Assembly (NCBI GenBank): GCA_016125085.1 | Contig: WGMM01000005.1 | Location: forward strand, 1-64,000 | Length of the DNA stretch: 64,000 bases | Reading direction: 5' to 3' | Source: a bacterium | GTDB taxonomy: Bacteria; Planctomycetota; Planctomycetia; Isosphaerales; Isosphaeraceae | Shown here: positions 51,902 through 61,853 of the stretch, piece by piece | Numbering within the stretch: position 1 is the stretch's first letter | How the letters are laid out: each line of letters starts with the position of its first letter | Made by a program: the position numbers and the translations under genes | Notes under the pieces: generated by a model | Told to the model about the DNA's origin: nothing | What the model saw: the letters and a program-made list of their open reading frames with translations, nothing else | The model's database searches: none

Positions 51902-54520
51902 TCAGCGCGAGGACATCTTCGGCCTGAGGTATCCCGGATTCGGCAGGGGCCCGCTCCACCGGTTCAGGAGCCAATAGCCGCATGGTACGAGCACGGGCCG
52001 AACCAGAATGGCGTCGATCGTGATGCCGATGACCAGCGCCAGGCCAAGCTGCCTGAGCGACGACAGCGGGCTCGAAAGAAACGACGAAAAGCTGCAGACC
52101 GTGATCGCCGCGGCGGAAGAGATCAATCCGCCCGTCGATCCGACGGCCCGGGCGATGCCGTTGCGTAGCCCGTGAATTCGTGTTTCTTCTTTCACACGGC
52201 TCATCAGGAAAATGTTGTAATCGACGCCGACGGCCACGACGAGAACGAAGAGGAAGTAGGGCACCTTCCAGTCCAGCCCCTCAGAGCCCAGGAAATTCAC
52301 GAACACGATGTGCGTGATCGCCAGGGCGAACGTGTAGGTCAGGATCATCGAAAGCACCAGGGCGATGCACGTCAATGGCTGCCGAAGTGCGAGCACCAGA
52401 ACGATCAGCACACCGGTCGGCACGACGACCCACGTTTTCGCCTGATCCTGCTGTGTCACGGCCCAGATATCGGCGTTCGCGGCCGCGGAACCGGTAAAAT
52501 GCGCTTTCGCCTGAATCCATTCCAGCTCGGCGAGAAAATCGCCGACCCGCTTTCGTAACCCTGCCACGCGTGTCATCGCCGTCACCGAGAACATCGGGTC
52601 TTCCGGCTCGATATCCAGGCGTGTGAGACGTCCGTCAGCCGAAATATAAACGTCCAGGGCCTCTTTCAGCCGAGGTTCGTCACGGATATTCTCGGGCGTG
52701 ATCAACAGCCTGTCCAGCGCGCGTCGCCCCACAGGGCTTTCGATGATCGTTTTGAGTTCCTTGCTCGCAAGCGCCGAACCCTGATTGATCCGGGAAGCGC
52801 CGTCGGCTGCCCGCGTGATTTCCTTCAGCATCGATTCGGTCGGATCGGGCTTCGGCGGCTCTGGTTTTTTTGCGGCCTCACCTTTCGGCTGGGCATTCGC
52901 CCGGCCTTTTCCGATCCCGAGATTCATGAGGTTCAGACCGGTCTGCGATTCCACGAAGCGAGCGGCCCGAATTTTCGCACCGCCATCGATCAGCCCTTTT
53001 TCGAGTTCCGCGGCACCATCGTTCAGCTTGACGAGCCCTTCATGGATCGTGCTCAACCGGCTCGAAAGACGCGCCTGATTGAGAGGCCCGGTGCTGCCCA
53101 GCGGCTGAGTCGCAGAACGCACCGCACCGATTTTCCGCTGATGGGTGACGAAACGGCTCAGGTCATCGATCAACTCAAGTCCGTCCGGGTCGCGCAAATC
53201 CTTGTCGGACTGGATCACCAACGTGATCGGCGCGACGACTCCCTCACCGTAAGCTTTCGCGATCGTTTTCAGATTCCTGCCAGGCAGGTTACTTGCCGGC
53301 ATTTCGGAAAGAATGTCCATGACGAAATCCATCCGCAGACCGGCCAGAATCGGCAGGGCCATGAGGAACAGTGTCGCGGCCAGTGTGGTTCGGGGCCGGG
53401 CCAGCACTTTTCGTGCGACGATCAGCCAGAACGAGCCCGATTCCTGCGAGATTCCGTCGAAGCATCCGGGCCTCCAGCGCGCCAGCATCACCAGCAGGGC
53501 GGGGGTGAGCGTCATCGCCGCGATGAGCGTGATGCCCAGGCCCAGGCCCACACTCGGCCCGGTGCTGGAAAACAGCTTGAACTCCGTCGTTCCCATCAGC
53601 ATCAGGCCGATGATCACCGTACCGGCACTGGTGACGAGCGGTTCGATCGATCGCCGCAGAGCCACGCGCATCGACCGTTCCGGATAATCGGGGTTGAAGT
53701 GTTCGCCGTAACGCCACGAGAGAAGCAGGCAGAAGTCCGTCCCCGCCCCGAACAGAATCACGACCAGGAAAAGCTCCACGAGCGGCGAAATTTCCCAGCC
53801 TGATACGGTCATCCAGGCCAGCACGCTGCGCGATACCAGCAGGCCGATCGTGATCGAAATCAGCGGAATCATGGCCAGCAGAAACGACCGATAGACGGCC
53901 ATCAGTACGCCGAGCAGAAGGAACACCGTCAGCACCGCAGCGCGGTCGAGCGATCGCTGAACGTCGTTCATATATTCGCGGCCGATCAGGGCATCGCCGG
54001 TCCAGAGCGTCTGAAGCTCGTCCGGCGGACGGCCCACGACCGTGCTGACTGTCCCTTGAATCCAGGCGATCAGTTCGTTGGTCCGAGGGGCTACGAACGA
54101 CGTATCCAAAGGAATGACGATGAGTTGCATCGTGCCGTCGACGGAAATAAGCCGCGACGAAATCTCAGGCCGTGACTGCGGGCCCATCACGCGGAGAATT
54201 TCTTTCGGCCGTTCAGGATGATCCTGAATCGCCGCGGCCACTCGTCCCGCGAAGGCCTTGTCTTCTTCGGTGAGCCCTTCGTCCCGCTTCAGCCCCAGTA
54301 CCATCGTGCACTGATAGGACTGGTCAGGCCAGGTTTCGCGGACCAGTGCCGAGGCGACGGCGCTTTCGGAAAACTTGGGCAGGAGATTCGCCTGGCCTTC
54401 GGCGGCCAGGCGAGTCAAGTCTGGCGAGACGACCACCAGCCAGACCGTCAGCACGGCCCAGAAGATCACGACCGGCAGCGGATGCCGCGATACGAACCAG
54501 CGGAGGCGCCGGAGTGTCAT
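51902..54520 (-). CDS. MMPL/RND-superfamily transporter
   Basis: 872 residues, close to the MmpL norm. Two RND repeats, each with a large extracytoplasmic loop and a block of five membrane helices. The first opens at residue ~15 (HPLPVVIFWAVLTVWLVVVS); LVVILFGAGTDFCLLLSWRY and VVAVGVDYNIFLMSRVKEET carry the Asp-Phe/Tyr proton-relay pairs. The loop near 485-560 is Lys/Glu-rich (KGEAAKKPEPPKPDPTESML). Such proteins export lipids or hopanoids, or act as SSD-type transporters; the substrate is not determinable. Terminal SGPLPNPGYLRPKMSSR is soluble. Single gene, convergent with efpL. Confidence 0.88.
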   Translation of the reverse strand: MTLRRLRWFVSRHPLPVVIFWAVLTVWLVVVSPDLTRLAAEGQANLLPKFSESAVASALVRETWPDQSYQCTMVLGLKRDEGLTEEDKAFAGRVAAAIQDHPERPKEILRVMGPQSRPEISSRLISVDGTMQLIVIPLDTSFVAPRTNELIAWIQGTVSTVVGRPPDELQTLWTGDALIGREYMNDVQRSLDRAAVLTVFLLLGVLMAVYRSFLLAMIPLISITIGLLVSRSVLAWMTVSGWEISPLVELFLVVILFGAGTDFCLLLSWRYGEHFNPDYPERSMRVALRRSIEPLVTSAGTVIIGLMLMGTTEFKLFSSTGPSVGLGLGITLIAAMTLTPALLVMLARWRPGCFDGISQESGSFWLIVARKVLARPRTTLAATLFLMALPILAGLRMDFVMDILSEMPASNLPGRNLKTIAKAYGEGVVAPITLVIQSDKDLRDPDGLELIDDLSRFVTHQRKIGAVRSATQPLGSTGPLNQARLSSRLSTIHEGLVKLNDGAAELEKGLIDGGAKIRAARFVESQTGLNLMNLGIGKGRANAQPKGEAAKKPEPPKPDPTESMLKEITRAADGASRINQGSALASKELKTIIESPVGRRALDRLLITPENIRDEPRLKEALDVYISADGRLTRLDIEPEDPMFSVTAMTRVAGLRKRVGDFLAELEWIQAKAHFTGSAAANADIWAVTQQDQAKTWVVVPTGVLIVLVLALRQPLTCIALVLSMILTYTFALAITHIVFVNFLGSEGLDWKVPYFLFVLVVAVGVDYNIFLMSRVKEETRIHGLRNGIARAVGSTGGLISSAAAITVCSFSSFLSSPLSSLRQLGLALVIGITIDAILVRPVLVPCGYWLLNRWSGPLPNPGYLRPKMSSR

Positions 54521-54689
54521 CAGGTTCGGTTCCTCGATCGACGGGAACGATTCCCTACTGTTGCCGGGAACGGCATCGTCGTAAATTCGTTCGCTCAGAA
54601 TGGTCTTCGTCCGGCATTATCTTCGGAAGCGCGATTCCGCTCAACCCCGATCGCAGTTCGATCCGCATGGCGGTATGTCAAATGTCAAT

Positions 54690-55994
54690 TCATTCGACGG
54701 AATCGAAACCGTATCGTCCTTTTCCGCCATCGGCCCAGGGGCGATAGCCGTTGGCGAATCCGATCCGTTCGCCGATACTCGGATGCGTCGCTCTCCACGT
54801 CCTGTAGAACCAGTTGGGAAAAGGCACGGAGAGATTCTCATGCTGCAGAGTGGCGAAGGCCCGAGCGACCGACGCGGGATCGCGCGTCAGCTCGATCGCG
54901 AACACGTCCGCCTGATGCTCCATCGTTCGGCTGATCGCGTTCGACACAGGGGCCATGGCGATTTCTCCGATCGTCGCCAGGATCATCAGCAGAACCAGTG
55001 CCGTCGGGTCAGCCAGATCCTTCACATGCAGCGATTCACCCCAGTGACTGATCGTCCAGCGTAATGCCCGGTCAAGCAAGAACATTCCCCCGAACGCCGA
55101 AATTCCGCCGATCAGAACGCCCCACCGAACGTGCCCGAGCACGTAATGACCCAGCTCGTGCGCCACGACAGCCCGCACTTCGCGTGGCGGGAGCTTGCCG
55201 ATCAGCGTGTCCCAGAGGACGATCCGTTTCGAACCGAGAAGCCCCGTGACATAGGCATTGACGGCCTTCGTCTGCCGGCTTTTGTCCACTTCGAACACGT
55301 CGGCATCCGCCACGTTCGCCCGCGCGGCCAGCTTCAGAATGTCCGACTCCAGGGTTTCGTCTTTCAGGGCTTCGAAGCGATTGAAAAGGGGATCGATCAC
55401 CAGCGGCGTCAGATATACGCCGGCGACCAGAAACGGCAGCGTACCCGCGGCAGTCCAAAGCCACCAGGTCTTCGGGAACCTCACGACAAGAAATCCCCAG
55501 ACGATGGACGCCAGGATGCACTGAATCACCACATTCACGCACAGGGCCTTCAAGGCATCGACGAACCAGTCGCCGGCTCCCTGTTCGGAAAGGCCATAAG
55601 CCTTCATGCGCAAATGCCCCGCCGTGAAATTCCAGGGCAACCGCATGCCGAAAGCGATCACGGAAACGAGAACCACGAAACAGATGACCGTACCGACACG
55701 GCCGTAGGCATGCCGGCCAGCGAATTCCTGAACACTTGAACCGATCGATGTCCGGAGGATGATCATAGGAATCGCCAGGGACAACGCCACCGATCCAGCC
55801 CAGATCCATTGTCCGGTACGATGAAACTGAATGGCTTCCGGCGAAGGTTCGGGGATCGGAACGATCTCCGAAGGCGGGTAATCGCTTGCGTGTAGCGGTG
55901 TCGTTGAGGAAGAGGTGAACCACGCCATGGTCGTCAGGATGAATATCCAGGTTGTGCGTTTCGCGATTTCCTTGCCTTTCATGCGTTCGTTCAT
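54690..55994 (-). CDS. M48 (Ste24-type) membrane metalloprotease
   Basis: 434 residues from 55994; MIELRLIRP upstream (56075) is not needed. A signal/first membrane helix (TWIFILTTMAWFTSSS) and several more helices; the zinc site HEXXH is in VVAHELGHYVLGH and the distal Glu lies in the following helix (QADVFAIELTRDPASVA). FEVDKSRQTKAVNAYVTGLL GSKRIVLWDTL follows the Ste24/CAAX-protease pattern. Family members cleave prenylated or misfolded membrane proteins; in bacteria the substrate is unknown. Single gene, 385 bases from the divergent EamA gene. Confidence 0.88.
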   Translation of the reverse strand: MNERMKGKEIAKRTTWIFILTTMAWFTSSSTTPLHASDYPPSEIVPIPEPSPEAIQFHRTGQWIWAGSVALSLAIPMIILRTSIGSSVQEFAGRHAYGRVGTVICFVVLVSVIAFGMRLPWNFTAGHLRMKAYGLSEQGAGDWFVDALKALCVNVVIQCILASIVWGFLVVRFPKTWWLWTAAGTLPFLVAGVYLTPLVIDPLFNRFEALKDETLESDILKLAARANVADADVFEVDKSRQTKAVNAYVTGLLGSKRIVLWDTLIGKLPPREVRAVVAHELGHYVLGHVRWGVLIGGISAFGGMFLLDRALRWTISHWGESLHVKDLADPTALVLLMILATIGEIAMAPVSNAISRTMEHQADVFAIELTRDPASVARAFATLQHENLSVPFPNWFYRTWRATHPSIGERIGFANGYRPWADGGKGRYGFDSVE

Positions 55995-56379
55995 CCCTGA
56001 TTCGTTATGTCGAGCTTGCCGGACCGATGCTGGATGCGCCTCGCTGCATGGGCGGATCAGGCGCAATTCGATCATCCCAAAATCGATCGACTCTTAGAAT
56101 ACGGAAATCGTGCCGATGCTTCAGGACATGATTGAACTTGCGGTGTTCGACTATGGAACGCCTCCCGGTCGTGCAGTCAATTCGAATGGACCTCACGAGT
56201 CAGGTCCTTATGAGTTTCGAACGTTCGGATGACGTTTCAGGACACAGGAAGTCTTACGGAATGGACAGGAAACCGTTTATAAAGGACGATCGACCGGAAC
56301 GGGGCGTTCGGGGCCGTACCGCGGAAAAAGCGACGGCATTCGGGACGCCATTGCGACAAGACGAATCGAAAGGTGCGGC
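55995..56379. other. intergenic region between M48 protease and EamA permease
   Basis: 385 bases between divergent genes. No gene, RNA or repeat recognised; promoters for both sides are expected here. Confidence 0.5.
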
Positions 56380-57285
56380 ATGGGTTCGCGAAGCATCGCC
56401 AGCGACGGCAGACTCTGGATTCTCCTGGCCGCCGTGCTCTGGAGCCTGTCCGGGATCTGGACGAAGTCCCTGCCCGACGACGCCATGACGATCGCCGTGT
56501 GGCGCAGCATCTTCGCTGGCCTCGTCCTTCTGCCGCTGGTCAGAACCCGGACCCCGTCACGCCTCACGCCCCGGCATTTCCTCGTCGCTGTGGCTTTCGC
56601 TTCGATGATCGGCCTTTATATCGGTGCGATCAAAAACACGACGGCCGCAAATGCGATTTTTCTGCAGTGTTCGGCGACGGCCTGGGTTGTGCCGTTCGGA
56701 TGGCTGTTTCTCGGCGAACGCGCCGATCGTCGCACGCTTCTGGGCGTCGGGCTCGCGATCGTCGGTATCTGCTGGATCGTCGCACCCGAAGTCCTCGGCT
56801 CGGCGGTCACGGGGCACCGGTTCGGAATCATCCTCGGCCTCACCAGCGGCATCGCTTACGCATGCGTCGTGATCGGCCTGAGGGCGTCTCGAACGGACGA
56901 TTCGATCTGGCTCTCATGCTGGAATAATCTGGCCGGTGCGATCCTGCTCGGGCTTGTGCTGACGCTCGCCGGGATCGACATTCGCCCCACGCGATCCAGC
57001 ATCCTGAGCCTGGCTGCTTTCGGGACGCTTCAAATGGCCTTGCCTTACGCCTTCTTCTCGCGAGGTTTGAGGACCGTCTCGCCAGCCCAGGCGACACTTA
57101 TCGCCCTGGCAGAACCGATCCTGAACCCGATCTGGGTCTGGATCGGCCACGGCGAAAGCCCGCACAGGGAAACGGTCATCGGCGGCGGGCTGATGCTTGT
57201 GGGTGTGCTCGTGGCGAACATACGAACGGGGAAGAGGGCCGAACCCGCTTCCCCGCCGATGGACGAAACATCAATATCCGGCTGA
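56380..57285 (+). CDS. EamA/DMT-family permease
   Basis: 301 residues with ten expected membrane helices and the internal EamA duplication: LWILLAAVLWSLSGIWTKSL starts the first half and GIILGLTSGIAYACVVIGLR the second. PAQATLIALAEPILNPIWVW and GGGLMLVGVLVANI near the end are typical of the drug/metabolite exporters. Substrate unknown. A convergent GH2 gene follows after 21 bases. Confidence 0.88.
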   Translation: MGSRSIASDGRLWILLAAVLWSLSGIWTKSLPDDAMTIAVWRSIFAGLVLLPLVRTRTPSRLTPRHFLVAVAFASMIGLYIGAIKNTTAANAIFLQCSATAWVVPFGWLFLGERADRRTLLGVGLAIVGICWIVAPEVLGSAVTGHRFGIILGLTSGIAYACVVIGLRASRTDDSIWLSCWNNLAGAILLGLVLTLAGIDIRPTRSSILSLAAFGTLQMALPYAFFSRGLRTVSPAQATLIALAEPILNPIWVWIGHGESPHRETVIGGGLMLVGVLVANIRTGKRAEPASPPMDETSISG

Positions 57286-57306
57286 TTCGCCGGCGCCGTA
57301 TTTCAT

Positions 57307-59607
57307 TCACTGGCTTTCACGCAGCGACAGCCCGGCATCGACATACTGACCGCCGGTCGTCTGCTTCACGTGAATCGCGATCACGTTACGGCCTGCATGA
57401 AGCGCCTTCAAGGCTTTCTCAGGAAGTTCTACGTCTTCGTATCCCGAGGAAAATCCCTTCAGGTTCGCCACCTGAATGCCGTTGAGATAGACCTCCGCGT
57501 CTTCGTCGTGGTGAATGCGCAGAACGAGCTGGCCGGATGCCGGCCTGGCGTTCATCTCGAACGACTTGCGGATCCAGATCTCGGGCGTATTCCACTCCGT
57601 GCGGACGACCGTCCCCGGCGTCGACTTCGTTCCGAAGCCGCCCGGACCGCTGACCCAGCCGTTGCCTTCCGCGTCGAACCCGTTGGTGTACCAGAGGTCA
57701 GACCAGCCCTTTTTCGAGATGAAGAGCCACTGCTGAGGATCCTTTTCGCTGGTTTCGACCAGAGTCGTCGACCGGATGGGAGCCATCGGCAGCCGCAGAA
57801 CGCTGTGGGCACTGCGAAGCTCGGCTTCGTCGAACTTCACGACCGAGCGATCGTACGACATGAGGCCGTTGACTTCGATCTCGACGTCGGTCGTCTGCGT
57901 ATAAACCGCCGCCGCCAGCCCCTGGGCGACCAGCGGGCGGAGCTTGCGGATCAACTCGAGGTAGGCCGAACTGAGTGCCGGAGTCTCCGTGAAGCTGCGA
58001 TAGCCCCAGTTTTTCTCGGATTGCCAGGTGTGCCCCTTGATCGGCAGACCAAGGCCGCCGAATTCACCGAGAACGACGGCCCGTTTTTCTTCCAGCGGCG
58101 GCATTCCAGGCCCCGGGTAGCGGTGCATGTCGTTCAGGTCGCCAGTGCCCCGGTCCGTCCAGCCGCTGGGGCCGTCGACCAGGCGGGTGGCATCATGGGC
58201 CTTCGTTTCGGCCAGGATGGCGTCCGTCTCGAACTGACCCCAGCCTTCGTTGAAGGGCACCCAGACCGTGATGCTCGGGTGGTTGTACAGGCTGTCCATG
58301 ATCGCCCGCCACTCCTTGCGGAAATTGGCGGCCGATTCGGGCGATCGAACGATATCGCCGTCCTTCGGGCCGATGTACTTGTCGCCGCTGGGCATGTCCT
58401 GCCAGACGATCAGCCCCAGCCTGTCCGCATGGTAATACCAGCGCGCCGGCTCGACTTTCACGTGCTTGCGGGCCATGTTGAAGCCCAGCTGGCGCGTCTT
58501 TTCCACGTCGAATCGCAGGGCCTCATCGGTCGGTGCGGTGTAAAGCCCATCGGGCCACCAGCCCTGGTCCAGCGGCCCGAACATGAAGTAGGGCTTGCCG
58601 TTGAGCAGAATCCGGTTGAATCCATTTTCGTCCTTGCCGACGGCCACGGAACGCATGCCGGCGTAGCTCGTGACGTCGTCCACGACGGCCCCGTTCTGCA
58701 GGAGACGCACGCGAATGTCGTACAGGAATGGATCTTCGGGCGACCATGGCCGTACGTTCGGAATGTTCAGGACGACATCCTGGCCGACTTCAGCCGTCGC
58801 AGCCGCCACGAGCTGCTGGCCCGAGAACACCGAGACTTCGACCGCAGGCTTCACCCCGGCACGGCCGGAAGTATCCGAGACGGGCCGAACCGTCAGCTTG
58901 CTCGCCGCGAGATCCGGCGTGATCTTGAGCGAATCGACCGCCTGTTCGGGCCGAAGCTCCAGCCAGACCGTCTGCCAGATCCCCGTCACGGGCGTGTACC
59001 AGATCCCCTCGGGCTTGCGCACCTGCTTGCCGCGCGGCTGCCAGTGAGCGTCGGAAGGGTCCCACACGGCGACCGTCAATTCCTGCGGGCCAGCCTGCTT
59101 CACGGCTGCGGTCACGTCGATCGAAAACGGGTCGTAACCGCCCGAGTGGGAACCGACTTTGACCCCATTCAAGTGAACGTCGCACTGCCAGTCAACGGCC
59201 CCGAAGTTCAGGATCACCCGGTCGCCCGGCTTGCGATCCATATTCAGTTCGAGCGTTCGGCGATACCAGAGCCGCTCTTCCGGCGACACCGTTTTGCCGA
59301 CGCCGGAAAGGGAACTTTCCGCCGGGAATGGCACGAGAATCTTGCCGGCCCAGGTTTCGGGCGGCTTTTCCTGCGATTTCGGCGCGACGGCGTAATCCCA
59401 CAGTCCGTTCAGGTTCATCCACGGGCGTGAGAATCGCACGAGCTGAGGCCTGGGATATTCCGGCAGAACGCTATCCGGCCGAACATCAGCGGACCATTTC
59501 GTCGCGATGGGAACAGGGGCCGGCTTCCAGCCTTCCTGCGCCCATCCCGAGGCGGCCATGCAACCGCAGGCGATCGCCGGCAGCAATCGATTCAGGTGCC
59601 ATCTCAT
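57307..59607 (-). CDS. secreted GH2-family glycoside hydrolase
   Basis: 766 residues from the ATG at 59607; MRWHLNRLLPAIACGCMAAS is a signal peptide. GH2 order: N-terminal sugar-binding jelly roll (WMNLNGLWDYAVAPKSQEKP, LNFGAVDWQCDVHLNGVKVG), immunoglobulin-like middle (MRSVAVGKDENGF), then a TIM barrel with acid/base Glu in WVPFNEGWGQFETDA and nucleophile Glu in VVLGEFGGLGLP. The end has a further beta-sandwich (LRIHHDEDAEVYLNGIQVAN). Likely beta-galactosidase, glucuronidase or mannosidase-like; it is intermediate and cannot be fixed. GC-rich. A parS-like sequence lies at 57362-57377 inside it. Confidence 0.9.
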   Translation of the reverse strand: MRWHLNRLLPAIACGCMAASGWAQEGWKPAPVPIATKWSADVRPDSVLPEYPRPQLVRFSRPWMNLNGLWDYAVAPKSQEKPPETWAGKILVPFPAESSLSGVGKTVSPEERLWYRRTLELNMDRKPGDRVILNFGAVDWQCDVHLNGVKVGSHSGGYDPFSIDVTAAVKQAGPQELTVAVWDPSDAHWQPRGKQVRKPEGIWYTPVTGIWQTVWLELRPEQAVDSLKITPDLAASKLTVRPVSDTSGRAGVKPAVEVSVFSGQQLVAAATAEVGQDVVLNIPNVRPWSPEDPFLYDIRVRLLQNGAVVDDVTSYAGMRSVAVGKDENGFNRILLNGKPYFMFGPLDQGWWPDGLYTAPTDEALRFDVEKTRQLGFNMARKHVKVEPARWYYHADRLGLIVWQDMPSGDKYIGPKDGDIVRSPESAANFRKEWRAIMDSLYNHPSITVWVPFNEGWGQFETDAILAETKAHDATRLVDGPSGWTDRGTGDLNDMHRYPGPGMPPLEEKRAVVLGEFGGLGLPIKGHTWQSEKNWGYRSFTETPALSSAYLELIRKLRPLVAQGLAAAVYTQTTDVEIEVNGLMSYDRSVVKFDEAELRSAHSVLRLPMAPIRSTTLVETSEKDPQQWLFISKKGWSDLWYTNGFDAEGNGWVSGPGGFGTKSTPGTVVRTEWNTPEIWIRKSFEMNARPASGQLVLRIHHDEDAEVYLNGIQVANLKGFSSGYEDVELPEKALKALHAGRNVIAIHVKQTTGGQYVDAGLSLRESQ
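57362..57377. promoter_or_regulatory. weaker parS-like sequence (inside GH2 gene)
   Basis: TGCTTCACGTGAATCG matches parS consensus at 13 of 16 but is 14.6 kb from the cluster and differs in both arms. Could be chance. Confidence 0.25.
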
Positions 59608-59732
59608 CGTTATCGTTCTCCCTGCGGTTTGGCTCGTTTTTCTGGTTGTGCGGTCGCCGTTCATGCGAACGAGGGCCACGCCGAAGGATACGAAACGCAA
59701 CGGCGCAGCCCTGTTTCGTTCGTCGCTCAGCC

Positions 59733-60056
59733 TCAATCGATCGGCCGAGGTCCTGCAGGATTCCCGGTGGCCGATACCGTCGCCAGCACCTTCACCGTCA
59801 GGTCGCCATTCACGCGCACCTGGCAACTCAGCCTGCGGTTCGAGGGCCAGTCGGCCTCACGACCGATTCGCTCGGCTTCAAGGGCTTCGATCGGCCCGGC
59901 ATCGCCTTCGATCACCTCCACGCGGCACGTCGTGCAGCGCGAATTCCCGCCGCACCGGTGAAGAATGTCGCAGCCGGCGTCTTCGATCGCCAGGACGAGC
60001 TTCGTTCCGTCCGCAACTTCCACGGATGGGCCATTTTCGATCGTAACCTTGGGCAT
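59733..60056 (-). CDS. 2Fe-2S ferredoxin (plant/XyA type)
   Basis: 107 residues from the ATG at 60056 with GGAG 9 nt upstream; an in-frame start at 60122 has no support. The cluster cysteines are in CGGNSRCTTC (C-x5-C-x2-C) plus the distal C in NRRLSCQVRVNGD. N-terminal PKVTIENGPSVEVADGTKLV gives the beta-grasp start. Probably a small redox carrier; no obvious oxygenase or reductase partner is beside it. Divergent from the NIPSNAP gene. Confidence 0.92.
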   Translation of the reverse strand: MPKVTIENGPSVEVADGTKLVLAIEDAGCDILHRCGGNSRCTTCRVEVIEGDAGPIEALEAERIGREADWPSNRRLSCQVRVNGDLTVKVLATVSATGNPAGPRPID

Positions 60057-60423
60057 TGACACGATACTCCAGATAAGTCCGGCTGCATTCCGAATGGCAG
60101 ACAGCCTTGATTCCGCTTTCATCGACGATTCGATGGACGAACCGGATTATACACACACACCTCCCTGGAAGATCAGGTCGTTCCCGGCTTGCCGTGGCTG
60201 CGCACGACGGTCGAAGAACTCGCAGCACTGTTTCCGATTCCGGAACCATTCGCATGGCCGGATACCCCCGGCACGGCATCAGCGGGTTGAACGTGCTCCG
60301 GCTGAGCCGTTATAAGTGATTTCCGGAACCGATGGTTTCGGGCGCGATGACGTCAACGCACCGCAACCGATGCATCGGATATTCAGACAGTCTCGCAGAT
60401 CCGAACCAGGGAGATGATCGACC
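60057..60423. other. intergenic region between ferredoxin and NIPSNAP genes
   Basis: 367 bases between divergent genes, with no gene, RNA or repeat recognised. It must hold the promoter of the four-gene operon to the right. ACACACACAC-like repeats at about 60148-60158 are too short to be meaningful. Confidence 0.5.
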
Positions 60424-60834
60424 ATGCGTGGAATACTCGTTCGACTGATTGTGCTCGTCGCCATGACGTCCGTAACGGCTTCGGCCGCCGACGCTCCCGG
60501 CAAAGTCTTCGAAATGCGGACGTATTACACAGCCCCTGGCAAAATGGACGACCTGCACAAGCGATTCCGCGAACACACGTGCGAACTGTTCAAGAAGCAC
60601 GGCATGGAACTGGTCGGCTTCTGGGAACCGGTCGACGAGAAATCGGGCAAGGGCGAAAAGATGGTCTATATCCTCGCCTACCCCAGCCGTGAAGCGGCCA
60701 CGGCTTCCTGGAAGGCCTTCGGCGCCGATCCTGTCTGGCAGAAAGCACGCGAGGCCAGCGAGAAGAACGGCAAGATCGTCACCAAAGTCGAAAGCGTCTT
60801 CCTCAACAGCCTCGACTACAGCCCGATCAAATGA
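60424..60834 (+). CDS. exported NIPSNAP-family protein
   Basis: 136 residues with a signal peptide MRGILVRLIVLVAMTSVTAS. NIPSNAP features: KVFEMRTYYTAPGKMDDLHK, LFKKHGMELVGFWEPVD, VYILAYPSREAATASWKAFG. GGGAGA lies upstream of the ATG. These dimeric ferredoxin-like-fold proteins are of unsettled function; planctomycetes often export them. First gene of an operon: its stop overlaps the next start (ATGA at 60831-60834). Confidence 0.9.
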   Translation: MRGILVRLIVLVAMTSVTASAADAPGKVFEMRTYYTAPGKMDDLHKRFREHTCELFKKHGMELVGFWEPVDEKSGKGEKMVYILAYPSREAATASWKAFGADPVWQKAREASEKNGKIVTKVESVFLNSLDYSPIK

Positions 60835-61853
60835 CGCCAGGATCGAAAGACGTCGCCCCTGAAATTCCGGTGACGCTCGAGACGATCCAGGCCGCGGCCG
60901 AACGGATCGGGCCTTATATCGAGCGCACACCGGTGCTTTCGAGCCGTTCTCTCAACGAACCGGCCGGGGCCGAAGTTTTCCTCAAATGCGAGAACTTCCA
61001 GAAAGTCGGGGCATTCAAGTTCCGCGGGGCCATGAATGCCGTGCTTTCGTTGGACGAAGCCGCCCGCAAAGCCGGCGTCGTCACGCACAGTTCAGGCAAC
61101 CATGGTCAGGCACTGGCCAGGGCAGGGCAACTGGCCGGAGTGCCCGTGTGCGTCATCATGCCGCGCACCGCACCACTGGTGAAACTGCGAGCCACCGAAG
61201 CTTTCGGGGCCCGGGTCGTGCTCTGTGAGCCGACCCTGGCCGCACGCGAAGCCGCCGTGGCTGCGGAAATCGACAAGCACGGTTATGAGCTGGTTCATCC
61301 GTTCGACGATTGGCGCGTGATCGCCGGGCAGGGCACCGCGGCACTGGAGCTGCTCGAACAGGCCGGGCCGCTCGATGTCGTCGTCGTGCCCATCGGCGGT
61401 GGCGGCCTGGCTAGCGGCACGGCGATCGCAGTGAAGGCCCTTTCGCCGTCGACGAAAGTCATCGGCGTGGAGCCCGCAGCCGCAGACGATGCCGCACGAT
61501 CGATCGAAGCCGGCCGGATTCTCCCTTCCGGCGATCCGAAGACGATGGCCGATGGCCTGCGCACGAGCCTGGCCCCGAAGACATTCACCGTGCTCAGCCG
61601 GTTCGTGGATCAAGTCGTTTCGGCGACCGAGGCGGAAACGCTGGCCTCAATGCGGCTCGTCTGGGAACGGTTCAAGATCATCATCGAGCCTTCCTGCGCC
61701 GTGCCCGTCGCCCCGATTCACCACAGGAAGATCGTCGTCGCCGGCAAACGTGTCGGCATCGTCATCACCGGCGGCAACGTCGATCTTGACGCGATCTTCG
61801 ACGCCTTGAGAACGAAATTCGTGGACCCGGCCCCCGAGGCTTCGAATGGCTGA
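60831..61853 (+). CDS. PLP-dependent threonine/serine dehydratase or serine racemase-like
   Basis: 340 residues. Fold-type II PLP enzyme: CENFQKVGAFKFRGAMNAVL has the Schiff-base Lys (FKFRGA), THSSGNHGQALARAGQL the substrate Ser loop, PIGGGGLASGTAI the phosphate-binding Gly loop. The C-terminus IVIEPSCAVPVAPI-like region (IIIEPSCAVPVAPIHHRKIV) lacks the ACT-type regulatory domain of biosynthetic IlvA, so a catabolic dehydratase or racemase is more likely. Overlaps the NIPSNAP stop and the PhzF start (61846-61853), so it is the second of four coupled genes. Confidence 0.9.
   Translation: MTPGSKDVAPEIPVTLETIQAAAERIGPYIERTPVLSSRSLNEPAGAEVFLKCENFQKVGAFKFRGAMNAVLSLDEAARKAGVVTHSSGNHGQALARAGQLAGVPVCVIMPRTAPLVKLRATEAFGARVVLCEPTLAAREAAVAAEIDKHGYELVHPFDDWRVIAGQGTAALELLEQAGPLDVVVVPIGGGGLASGTAIAVKALSPSTKVIGVEPAAADDAARSIEAGRILPSGDPKTMADGLRTSLAPKTFTVLSRFVDQVVSATEAETLASMRLVWERFKIIIEPSCAVPVAPIHHRKIVVAGKRVGIVITGGNVDLDAIFDALRTKFVDPAPEASNG

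Noticed and set aside
58452..58469. CACGTG at about 58,460 as another parS
   Set aside because: Only about 10 of 16 positions match outside a common core; not distinguishable from chance.
57370..59430. 686-codon plus-strand ORF opposite the GH2 gene
   Set aside because: A very long shadow frame in GC-rich DNA; Arg/His-rich with no domain, whereas the minus strand has GH2 catalytic motifs and a signal peptide.
60145..60160. ACACACACAC tract as a microsatellite
   Set aside because: Only about five dinucleotide units; no evident functional link.
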